DNA from: Oasisia sp. SBJ-2009
Taxonomy: Eukaryota; Annelida; Polychaeta; Sabellida; Siboglinidae
Direction: 5' to 3'
Assembly (NCBI GenBank): GCA_964017155.1
Contig: OZ024864.1
Span: forward strand, 36,583,480 to 36,647,479
DNA length: 64,000 nt
The notes under the pieces are model-generated. The model was not told the DNA's origin, ran no database searches, and was given only the letters and a program-made list of their open reading frames with translations. The position numbers and the translations under genes are program-made. This document shows, one piece after another, positions 1 to 11,800 of this stretch. Each line of letters begins with the position of its first letter. The stretch's first letter is position 1.

Positions 1-1122
1 CCTCTCCCTCTCCCTCTCCCTCTCCCTCTCCCTCTCCCTCTCCCTCTCCCTCTCCCTCTCCCTCTCCCTCTCCCTCTCCCTCTCCCTCTCCCTCTCCCTC
101 TCCCTCTCCCTCTCCCTCTCCCTCTCCCTCTCCCTCTCCCTCTCCCTCTCCCTCTCCCTCTCCCTCTCCCTCTCCCTCTCCCTCTCCCTCTCCCTCTCCC
201 TCTCCCTCTCCCTCTCCCTCTCCCTCTCCCTCTCCCTCTCCCTCTCCCTCTCCCTCTCCCTCTCCCTCTCCCTCTCCCTCTCCCTCTCCCTCTCCCTCTC
301 CCTCTCCCTCTCCCTCTCCCTCTCCCTCTCCCTCTCCCTCTCCCTCTCCCTCTCCCTCTCCCTCTCCCTCTCCCTCTCCCTCTCCCTCTCCCTCTCCCTC
401 TCCCTCTCCCTCTCCCTCTCCCTCTCCCTCTCCCTCTCCCTCTCCCTCTCCCGCTCCCGCTCCCGCTCCCGCTCCCGCTCCCGCTCCCGCTCCCGCTCCC
501 GCTCCCGCTCCCGCTCCCGCTCCCGCTCCCGCTCCCGCACGCGCACGCGCACGCGCACGCGCACGCGCACGCGCACGCGCACGCGCACGCGCACGCGCAC
601 GCGCACGCGCACGCGCACGCGCACGCGCACGCGCACGCGCACGCGCACGCGCACGCGCACGCGCACGCGCACGCGCACGCGCACGCGCACGCGCACGCGC
701 ACGCGCACGCGCACGCGCACGCGCACGCGCACGCGCACGCGCACGCGCACGCGCACGCGCACGCGCACGCGCACGCGCACGCGCACGCGCACGCGCACGC
801 GCACGCGCACGCGCACGCGCACGCGCACGCGCACGCGCACGCGCACGCGCACGCGCACGCGCACGCGCACGCGCACGCGCACGCGCACGCGCACGCGCAC
901 GCACACGCACACGCACACGCACACGCACACGCACACGCACACGCACACGCACACGCACACGCACACGCACACGCACACGCACACGCACACGCACACGCAC
1001 ACGCACACGCACACGCACACGCACACGCACACGCACACGCACACGCACACGCACACGCACACGCACACGCACACGCACACGCACACGCACACGCACACGC
1101 ACACGCACACGCACACGCACAC
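1..1122. repeat. Chained hexanucleotide microsatellites in one register
   Basis: Four pure hexamer arrays follow each other without breaking the 6-bp phase: CCTCTC (1-450, 75 copies), CCGCTC (451-534, 14 copies), a single CCGCAC (535-540), GCGCAC (541-900, 60 copies) and GCACAC (901-1122, 37 copies). Each step differs from the one before by one base. The first block is a pure polypyrimidine strand; 541-1122 is strictly alternating purine/pyrimidine. The left end is cut by the window edge. It is not a telomere repeat (no CCCTAA). Confidence 0.98.
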
Positions 1123-1699
1123 GTGCGAATATCGTGTTTTTGATGATAGAAGAAAAATCAGATGGACATTGTAAAGCCCAAACTGAGTAATGACGACCGA
1201 TATTGACTATATCATAACAATCAGGCCATACATCGTTTATAATGTACTCACGAAGGTACTAACGAAAAGGCTAAAGAAGACACTCGACGAAAACCAGCCA
1301 TTAGAGCAATACTGCATCAGTGGAAAAACAAAACAAGGAGATTTAAAGTAGAATCACTGCCGGCTAAATAACATTCGCCAAGGACCGCGAAATGTAGAAG
1401 AGGAACATAGGAACCTGTTTGAAAAGACAATTTTATAACTCTGCTAGCTGTTGCTGCCTCTGCCTAGTTTACGGTGTCCTCTGCCAGATGTTACCCTTCC
1501 TGTAGTCATCAAGTTCGTCTCTCCATCGTCTCGCCGGTCTTCATCGAGATATTTTCCCTCCGTAAGTGTTCAGTCTAGGTGGTGATACGCAATGTCCATT
1601 GGTTATCTCATATTATGTTGACGTGCTCTGTCCAGGTACACTTCCGTCTTCTTCTGACTTATTCAGTCACGTCTGCGTATGCTTACTATCAATATCTTG
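1123..1699. other. Unassigned AT-rich sequence
   Basis: I see no gene, no repeat unit and no clear transposon ends here. It separates the hexamer arrays from the LINE fragment that follows and may hold more decayed LINE sequence on the minus strand. Confidence 0.4.
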
Positions 1700-2277
1700 A
1701 TAATTTAGCCAGATACCTCAATCTCTTCTTGAACAATTAATCCCAATGAGGTTGCTGTCACTACTTCTTCTGGGAGTCTTTTCCACGAGTCAATTATCCG
1801 ATTCGTGAAGAAGTAATTATATACGGATATCCATACGCGAGTAGCACTACGATCTGTAGTTTTAGACTATGACATCTCAGATTGCTCATAGATCTATAAA
1901 TAATTGATCTCAGGTAAATCTGTTGAGACGTTCTATTATGCATTTAAATACCTCACAGAGGTCTGCCTCGTGTAATCTCTTTTCAAAAGAAACATGTTCC
2001 GCTAGCGGTCTGCAGAGGTTTAGCGCTCTCTTTTGAATTAGTTCAAGTTCATTAATATCTTTTTGATAATAAGGGTTCCAGGCTGGTGACGCATACTCCA
2101 GTATTGGCCTAACCATAGAGTCGTATGTCTTTATGTTTTTATAATATTTTCAGTTCTACCTTCAAAACATCGTTTGATTAATCCAATACATGTTATGTGT
2201 TTTATATGTGAGCCTGGTTTTAAATTGGTACATACTGTAACTCCTAAGTCTTTTCGTTCATCTACTATATTTGTAAT
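1700..2277 (-). mobile_element. LINE reverse-transcriptase C-terminal fragment (CR1/Rex-like)
   Basis: On the minus strand the translation from about 2277 down to 1700 follows the end of a non-LTR retrotransposon ORF2: ERKDLGVTV, then SMVRPILEYASPAWNPYYQK and ELELIQKRALNL, a stop at about 1908, then YFFTNRIIDSWKRLPEEVV. These are the thumb and tail motifs seen after the RT active site in CR1/L2/Rex-type LINEs. The reading frame is broken, so this is a dead fragment. It lies upstream of CHMP3 and is separate from the larger RT piece in CHMP3 intron 1. Its 5' side is replaced by a tetranucleotide array. Confidence 0.8.
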
Positions 2278-2309
2278 ATGTTTCCGTTTAGTGGTTTCTC
2301 TTACACATG

Positions 2310-2518
2310 CATGCTTCCATACACGCATGCATGCATGCATCCATGGATATATATATACATCCATCAATCCATCCATCCATCGACCCATCGACCCGTCGAT
2401 CCGTCGGTCCGTCCGTCCTCCGTCCGTGCGTTCGTGCGTTCGTGCGTTCGTGCGTTCGTGCGTTCGTGCGTGCGTGCGTGCGTACGTACGTACGTACGTA
2501 CGTACGTACGTACGTACG

Positions 2519-2551
<33 letters not shown>

Positions 2552-2592
2552 GTGTACATACATGCATACATGTATAATATATACATACATGT
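2310..2592. repeat. Compound tetranucleotide repeat
   Basis: A 4-bp-period tract changes its unit along its length: ATGC, ATCC, variants of GACC/GTCC, GTGC with GTTC, GTAC, then ATAC. It is about 500 bp upstream of the CHMP3 start codon. Long reading frames on both strands here (Tyr/Thr/Arg-rich) are repeat artefacts. Confidence 0.93.
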
Positions 2593-2599
2593 ACAGTGT

Positions 2600-2836
2600 A
2601 TGTCATCATTGTCCAGCCGTAGCTAGTGTCCCGTTGACGATTTTGTTGGACTTGATTGGACTGGGCGGCATTTCCAGGACAGTGGCGCCACGCTGTGGGG
2701 TGAGATCCAGTGAGTTCGAGTTCCTGTTGACGCAATCTCGTTTCGGAGTCCATCTCGTTTTGGGCGTTCACGTGACGTCATTCTCAACTAAAAGTGACAG
2801 CAGCCGGGGCTTAGTGCTAAGCCAAACGACTCAATG
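2600..2836 (+). promoter_or_regulatory. Probable CHMP3 5' UTR and proximal promoter
   Basis: This unique, less AT-rich stretch lies directly upstream of the CHMP3 start codon, between the tetranucleotide repeat and the ATG. No TATA box is obvious. The role is inferred from position only. Confidence 0.4.
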
Positions 2837-5800
2837 ATGGGGTTATTTGGAAAACCGCAAGTGAAACCTCCCAAAGAATTGGTATGGTTGCAACTACTAG
2901 CCAATTTGAGACACATTGTATGTTAAACTATCAATGTTTACAATTGTTTGTGTACCGTTTCGACGTCAACAATGCGACAAACACCATATTATCGTCCCAC
3001 GGACGCGGCATTTTCGATTTGAACCTGCATCTATTCTATTGTTTATTCGCTAACGTTTGGGTCCCTGCATTGCAGTAACTCTCTAACAAGAGTAACGTAA
3101 ATGTGCGAGCTGATCTGTGGTTAGATTGGTTTAGTACCGATGTATTGTTGATGTCTTCTTCCTCTTCCGGTAATCCATGCACTACTGTCAATTATGACGA
3201 TTTCGTGTCTAGCTTTCTCGTGTTTCGATTTAGGGATATGGTATAGGGCTAGAGATAGTTTGTGGTTGTGGATATTATAGTCATAGTTGATAGATTTAAC
3301 TTTATTTGTAATCCTTAGACTTAGTGTTTCGCATTTAGCTGGATGGAAGTTCATTAACCAGGTCTCTTCCCATTCCGTGAGCCTGTTGAGGTCCTCCTGC
3401 AGGCGCACTGCGACTTCCTCGCCACTGATTCTGGCATACAACAAACTGTCATCTGCAAATAGTTTGATTTGTGATGTTACGCAGTCTGGCATATCATTGA
3501 TGTATGCCAGAAACAGCAGCGGCCCCAACACAGTGCCCTGCGAGAAGCCTGATAGGACTGGTGTCTCTGTGGATGTTTTGCCATTTGCAAGGACTGTTTG
3601 GGTGCAGTTTTGGGGGAATGATAGTATCCAGTTTAGGGTGTTTCCACAGACTCCGTAATATTTTAATTTTTGTAGTAGTCTTCTGTGGGGTACTTTATCA
3701 AAAGCTTTACTGAAGTCCATTTGGCCTCCCGTAGGTTGCGTTTCTGTTGATCTGTGTTTTCTGAAACCATGTTGGGTGTCTGAAAGTATATTGTGGGTAT
3801 CAAAATGTGTCATAATGTGAGAGCGGATTATATATTCTAGGAGTTTGCACAAAACCGAGGTTAGGGAGATGGGTCGGTAGTTTTCTGCTTTACTTCTGTC
3901 ACCTTTCTTGAATGCCGGTACTATGTTTGCTTTAAGCCAGTCAGATGGGGTGTTTTGCTGAAGGGAGGCTGAAAATAGGAGAGTTACAGCAGGGGACAGC
4001 TCGGCTGCGGTTTCTTTCAATATTCTGGTGGGCATTTCATCAGGTCCTGTTTCTTTATGTGGGTTTAGTCCTGCTAGGAGTTTGTAAACTCCGTTAACAG
4101 TGATATTGATGTCTGGTGTTGTTGGATATGGGCTGGGTCCTAATCTAGGTAGAGGGTTATCAGGCTCTGTTGTGAATACTGATGTGAATTGGTCATTTAA
4201 ACTATCGGCTTGGGTTTTACTATGGCTGTATGTCTGTACGTATGTCTTGATCTGTAAGTACTAGTAACTAGTCTAAATGTGTAAACCACCTACTACAAAT
4301 GGGTACAATCATAACAATGCCATTGATCATTTTATGGTCATACTCAGTCATGGACCATGGTTTGTAGGTCTCATTTTTCTTTTCTTTATAATTATCATAC
4401 TGGCCTGGATAATGGTGCAGATCATTTTTGGCAGCTTTAACAAAAACATTACAAGAATTCTACTTAATGATGCCATATATTGTAACTCCCTAACAATTGT
4501 TCAGTCATGCAGTGGAAACAAATCACGAGAAAGGTTGTGTCTTTTGGGGTACTTACAAAAATATAACAAAAGAATCGAAATCTTGCTGAAGACACATCTA
4601 GAGGACGACATTCTTGGGTCCTGTATACGCTGTGTAAATTGTTTGCACGTCACATGAAACAGTGCAAGCCCACCCAATGTACTAAAATATGCTAATTTGT
4701 CGCCAAGAGCATTAGAATGTTCACAAGATTTCATTACCATAAATGTTATCCGGCCGTGAGTAGTTCAGACGCAAGTATACAAGAACATTCTGTCTTCAAG
4801 TTAGTATGTACACTAGTTACTAGTATCCACTACAAAATGCTACCATAGTAGTACTATTACATAGTCAGTCCAATTTGTGTACTGGCTCTATTTTGTGGAC
4901 TCACAGGGAACATTGACCCTTTCAATGAGCTGTCAACTCACAGTTTTTCGAGACAGTAGATGGACATTAATTAATTGTAAAAAAATTCATATTATTTTCT
5001 TATTTCATATTGTTAGATTTATTGATCAGATTGGTGCATTCTGCAGACAGTGTTCTGTACCCTAATGTACTAATTTTAATTAATTTCAATGTTTGTTTGC
5101 CATTCACGAATTTCACGTTATATCAACACCGCTGACATTGTTTCTCTTGTGGTCTGAAGTATATATATAGTTATTATATAATATATAGTGTTATTCAGAA
5201 AGAAGATTTAATGTTCAGAAGTCAAATAAATATGCCCAACATACTGATCTACAGATTGTCATTGATGATATCCAAGGATGGAGTAGTGCAATCTCCAGAA
5301 CCAGCAAATGTACCAATTTATTTTACATTTCTTCCATTGCAGAAAAACTGCTAAAATGCATAGCATGTGAGAAAAGACAAGGTTGCAACCTGGTCACTTT
5401 GTGTAGACATTGTGTATACATTTCAGAATGCAACTGTATAACTTTGCCCACAGTCACACACTTCATTTATCCCATCAGTTCAATAAATATCTTGCACATA
5501 CAGTCAGCTACAGTGTTTCCCCTAGGTAAAATGAGGGGCAATGTGGTATGATGGGCTGAGCGGACACTGAAGGTGCAATGCTATGTTGATCTGAACTATG
5601 GAGGCATGCGTCCCAGATTTTTTTTTTAAACTACCTTAGTTCTTAGGTGGTTTCCTCCAAACAGCCCCAACTTGGCCTAATGCAGGAGTTGTCCTCTAGA
5701 ATTAGTGAGTCCACTACAGGTTACACATATACCCCTTGTGTGGGATCTTTTACTTCCCCTGGCATAGACACCAGATAGAAGGGACCACCGGCTTCTAGTG

Positions 5801-8800
5801 TCTCTTCCGAAAGACACAGGCATATGTGGGATGGACGAAATTGTCTAAGTTTCGAAACGGCGGTAGGAGGGATTGAAGTTTGAACCACCGTCCCCTGGAT
5901 TGACAGTCCGGCGCTCTACCGCACAACCACTGCTCCCCTTAAGATGTTCATTCTGAAGGGTGTTTAGAATAAAACATAGTACATGACTACATATAGTATG
6001 TAAACAGGAGTCTCAGCTTCAAGTAAATGAAGTTTACTATCAAGTAAATGAAGACATTTTCTTTGGCTTGCCCACCATATGTCAGGGCAGTATTTATAAG
6101 TTTAGTGGTTATTTGATGTGTAAAATATTTTGTCGGCCAATATTTGTATATCCATAGTACAGGAACAGCTTCTGTGATGCCATTGTCCAAGATCAATTTC
6201 AGATGATTATGGAAAATCCTTAATCTGCAGCCCTATATCTAGTAGAGGGGTACTGGGTAATATTACTAATAAGCGCAAATGGCATCTGAGAGTTAGGCCC
6301 AACTGTGGTAGACTGTAGTGACACTGACAGCAGTGGTAGTGACTGTGACAGTAGTGTCTCCATCACTGAGTGACAATGCCTGGATGGTAGGCAGTGCTAA
6401 ACAAACTTAACGTGAGGCTTGGATGATACTACTTTTTGTGTTTTAAGTAAAATTATTGTGACTAAAATTTATGTTATGTTTGTTATTTGCTGAACTAGTA
6501 AACTTTTGTCTTTACTAGTCCTGCTGTTGAGTAAAATAAATGCTGATATTCTACCCCTAATGACACTAAGACATGTGTTCACAGTTACCGTATGACAATA
6601 TGTTGTGTTCACAGTTACCGCATGACAATGTGTTGTGTTCACAGTTACCATATGACAATATGTTGTGTTCACAGTTACCATATGACAATATGTTGTGTTC
6701 ACAGTTACTGTATGACTATATGTTGTGTTTACAGTTACCATATGACAATATGTTGTGTTCACAGTTACCATATGACAATATGTTGTGTTCACAGTTACCA
6801 TATGACAATATGTTGTGTTCACAGTTACTGTATGACTATATGTTGTGTTCACAGTTACCATATGACAATATGTTGTGTTCACAGTTACCATATGACAATA
6901 TGTTGTGTTCACAGTTACCATATGACAATATGTTGTGTTCACAGTTACTGTATGACAATATGTTGTGTTCACAGTTACCATATGACAATATGTTGTGTTC
7001 ACAGTTACCATATGACAATATGTTGTGTTCACAGTTACTGTATGACAATATGTTGTGTTCACAGTTACCATATGACAATATGTTGTGTTCACAGTTACCA
7101 TATGACAATATGTTGTGTTCACAGTTACCATATGACAATATGTTGTGTTTACAGTTACCATATGACAATATGTTGTGTTTACAGTTACCATATGACAATA
7201 TGTTGTGTTCACAGTTACCATATGACAATATGTTGTGTTCACAGTTACCATATGACAATATGTTGTGTTTACACTTACTGTATGACAAAATTGACAATAT
7301 GTTGTGTTCAAAGTTACCATGTGACAATATGTTGTGTTCACAGTTACTGTATGGTCTGTTCACAGCGTCTGTGTGACATTATGACATATGTTCACAGGTG
7401 AAGGAGATGACGAAAAAAGTAAGACAGGAAGGAAGAAATCTGGACAGACAGATAAGAGGTAGGTGTCACATGTTTATTGTTTTTGAAAGCCGCATGTATT
7501 TACTATGTACAAAAATAAAAAACATGATATGTTATTCAAGTGAATACTGAATGTACCTTGTTCTGTACTGGGTCTTTCACAAGGTGGCAAAAATATTGGA
7601 TTGTCATTCGTGTGTTCGGACAGTAGCTATTTTGGAGAATGCACCAATGTTTCTAATTCAAAATCTGGCAGCAGGTTTGGATGAAATTGAAAGGTATTAG
7701 GGGCCCAGTTCACTAGTGTTGTTAGAGCTCCTAAGCCTGATTTCCATCTTTAAATTAGAGTTTGCTCCTTAACAGTGATCGTGTATATCCAAAAACTGTC
7801 AACACCTTGATGTGTCAATGGGACGGTGTTGCCGGTGTGTCATGGAAATAGTGTCCTCAGTCATGTGGCAGTAGAACTTTGCACCCTAAAATAGTATGTT
7901 TGGTTGTCCACCAGCATACAGCGAGAGGAGGAGAAGGTGAAGAAGTCTCTAAAGTAGTACTTTGGTTGTTCACAGGCATACAGCAGGAGAAGGTGAAGAA
8001 GTCTCTAAAGTAGTACTTTGGTTGTCCACAGGCATACAGCAGGAGAAGGTGAAGAAGTCTCTAAAGTAGTACTTTGGTTGTTCACAGGCATACAGCAGGA
8101 GAAGGTGAAGAAGTCTCTAAAGTAGTACTTTGGTTGTTCACAGGCATACAGCGGGAGAAGGTGAAGAAGTCTCTAAAGTAGTACTTTGGTTGTTCACAGG
8201 CATACAGCAGGAGAAGGTGAAGAAGTCTCTAAAGTAGTACTTTGGTTGTTCACAGGCATTCAGCAGGAGGAGGAGAAGGTGAAGAAGTCTCTAAAGTAGT
8301 ACTTTGGTTGTTCACAGGCATACAGCAGGAGGAGGAGAAGGTGAAGAAGTCTCTAAAGTAGTACTTTGGTTGTCCACAGGCATACAGCAGGAGAAGGTGA
8401 AGAAGTCTCTAAAGTATTACTTTGGTTGTTCACAGGCATACAGCAGGAGGAGGAGAAGGTGAAGAAGTCTCTAAAGTAGTACTTTGGTTGTCCACAGGCA
8501 TACAGCAGGAGAAGGTGAAGAAGTCTTTAAAGTATTACTTTGGTTGTTCACAGGCATACAGCAGGAGGAGGAGAAGGTGAAGAAGTCTCTAAAGTAGTAC
8601 TTTGGTTGTCCACAGGCATACAGCAGGAGAAGGTGAAGAAGTCTTTAAAGTAGTACTTTGGTTGTTCACAGGCATACAGCAGGAGAAGGTGAAGAAGTCT
8701 CTGAAGTATTACTTTGGTTGTTCACAGGCATACAGCGGGAGAAGGTGAAGAAGTCTCTAAAGTAGTACTTTGGTTGTCCACAGGCATACAGCAGGAGAAG

Positions 8801-11800
8801 GTGAAGAAGTCTTTAAAGTAGTACTTTGGTTGTTTACAGGCATACAGCAGGAGAAGGTGAAGAAGTCTCTGAAGTATTACTTTGGTTGTTCACAGGCATA
8901 CAGCAGGAGGAGGAGAAGGTGAAGAAGTCTCTAAAGTAGTACTTTGGTTGTTCACAGGCATACAGCAGGAGGAGGTGAAGAAGTCTTTAAAGTAGTACTT
9001 TGGTTGTTCACAGGCATACAGCAGGAGGAGGAGAAGGTGAAGAAGTCTCTAAAGTAGTACTTTGGTTGTTCACAGGCATACAGCAGGAGGAGGAGAAGGT
9101 GAAGAAGTCTCTAAAGTAGTACTTTGGTTGTCCACAGGCATACAGCAGGAGAAGGTGAAGAAGTCTCTGAAGTAGTACTTTGGTTGTTCACAGGCATACA
9201 GCAGGAGAAGGTGAAGAAGTCTCTAAAGTAGTACTTTGGTTGTCCACAGGCATACAGCAGGAGAAGGTGAAGAAGTCTTTAAAGTAGTACTTTGGTTGTC
9301 CACAGGCATACAGCAGGAGAAGGTGAAGAAGTCTCTAAAGTAGTACTTTGGTTGTTCACAGGCATACAGCGGGAGAAGGTGAAGAAGTCTCTAAAGTAGT
9401 ACTTTGGTTGTTCACAGGCATACAGCGAGAGGAGGAGAAGGTGAAGAAGTCTCTGAAAGATGCAGCCAAGAAGGGGGACCGGTCCGTGTGCGTCGTGCTG
9501 GCGAAGGAACTAGTCAGGTCGAAGAAGGCAATCAACAAGATCTACTCAGCCAAGGCACAGCTGAAGTCAGTGGAGCACAGCATGAGCCAACAGGCAGGTT
9601 AGTACAGAAGGTACCTACTAAAGACAGAGTTCTCCGCAAAAGCCCGTATGTAATTGTGTGTAATCTTTTATTTGTTGTGTTTGTCTGAGTTTGCAGTGGT
9701 ATTTAGTCAGTTATCATGTTCAGTTATATTGTCAGATCAGTAGTTTAACATTGTTTCCGTGCCGCAAGTGTATGGTCATTCACTAGATGGTGCCACCATA
9801 TCAATACATTTCCTCTGCATTGTGACAACCAATATAATGCTTGGCATATCCTGGAATTTCAATTCCGTTTCCTCAGCATCAATAGGATTGTATATCATTT
9901 GTTTTAGATTTGTGTTACTAACTGAATTATTTGCGTAATTTACTAAACAGTTTCACATTCTGACATTATAAATGATGTAAAGAGTTACAGAGTCTATAAA
10001 GTAGTTTGTACTGAAACAACTGCTCATATTTGTAATTGATTACATCTGTGATGCCATCACCCGTGTATGCTGTAACCACCCCACGTGATGTAACTGCCTC
10101 ATTTGTGTTGAAACCACCCCATCTCAGGCATATGTGATGTAACCATCCATCTGTGACGTAACCACCCCATCTGTGATGTAACCACCCCATCTGTGACATA
10201 ACCACCCCATCTGTGACATAATCACCCCATCTGTGACATAATCACCCCATCTGTGGCATAATCACCCCGTCAGTGACATAAACACCCCATTTGTGACATA
10301 AACACCCCATATGTGATGTAACCACCCCATCTGTGACATAATCACCCCATCTGTGACATAACCACCCCATCTGTGACATAAACACCCCATCTGTGATGTA
10401 ACCACCCCATCTGTGACACAACCACCCCATCTGTGACATAACCACCCCATCTGTGACATAACCACCCCATCTGTGACATAATCACCCCATCTGTGACATA
10501 ATCACCCCATCTGTGACATAAACACCCCATCTGTGATGTAACCACCCCATCTGTGACATAACCACCCCATCTGTGACATAACCACCCCATCTGTGACATA
10601 ACCACCCCATCAGTGACATAACCACCCCATCAGTGACATAACCACCCCATCTGTGATCTAGCCAACTAACCACCCAATCAATGTATAATGATGAGCTGAA
10701 AACCATCCCATCTGCAATGTAACCACCCCGTCTGTCATGTAACCACCCCGTATGTCATGTAATCACCCCATCTGTGACATAACCACCCCATCTGTCATGT
10801 AACCACCCCATCTGTCATGTAACCACCCAATCAGTCCGTGATGTAACCACCCAATCAGTCCGTGATGTAACCACCCAATCAATGTGTCATGTAACCACCC
10901 AATCAGTCCGTGATGTAACCACCCAATCAGTCCGTGATGTAACCACCCAATCAGTCCGTGATGTAACCACCCAATCAATGTGTCATGTAACCACCCAATC
11001 AGTCCGTGATGTAACCACCCAATCAGTCCGTGATGTAACCACCCAATCAGTCCGTGATGTAACCACCCAATCAATGTGTCATGTAACCACCCAATCAGTC
11101 CGTGATGTAACCACCCAATCAGTCCGTGATGTAACCACCCAATCAGTCCGTGATGTAACCACCCAATCAATGTGTCATGTAACCACCCAATCAGTCCGTG
11201 ATGTAACCACCCAATCAGTCCGTGATGTAACCACCCAATCAGTCCGTGATGTAACCACCCAATCAGTCCGTGATGTAACCACCCAATCAATGTGTCATGT
11301 AACCACCCAATCAGTCCGTGATGTAACCACCCAATCAGTCCATGATGTAACCACCCAATCAATGTGTCATGTAACCACCCAATCAGTCCGTGATGTAACC
11401 ACCCAATCAATGTGTCATGTAACCACCCAATCAGTCCGTGATGTAACCACCCAATCAGTCCGTGATGTAACCACCCAATCAGTCCGTGATGTAACCACCC
11501 AATCAATGTGTCATGTAACCACCCAATCAGTCCGTGATGTAACCACCCAATCAGTCCATGATGTAACCACCCAATCAATGTGTCATGTAACCACCCAATC
11601 AGTCCGTGATGTAACCACCCAATCAATGTGTCATGTAACCACCCACTCAGTCCGTGATGTAACCACCCAATCAGTCCGTGATGTAACCACCCAATTAGTC
11701 CGTGATGTAACCACCCAATCAATGTGTCATGTAACCACCCAATCAGTCCGTGATGTAACCACCCAATCAGTCCGTGATGTAACCACCCAATCAGTCCATG

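Noticed and set aside
1..450. Telomeric repeat
   Set aside because: The unit is CCTCTC, not CCCTAA; it lies within a chain of related microsatellites.
2131..2837. Tyr/Thr/Arg-rich frames around the tetranucleotide tract
   Set aside because: Simple-repeat translation; only the LINE motifs at one end are meaningful.
5868..5939. tRNA gene candidate
   Set aside because: A and B box-like motifs are present, but the arms pair poorly and the unit is fused to a SINE body and A-tail.
6469..7401. Frames of 175-290 codons on both strands
   Set aside because: Artefacts of a 30-bp tandem repeat divisible by three.
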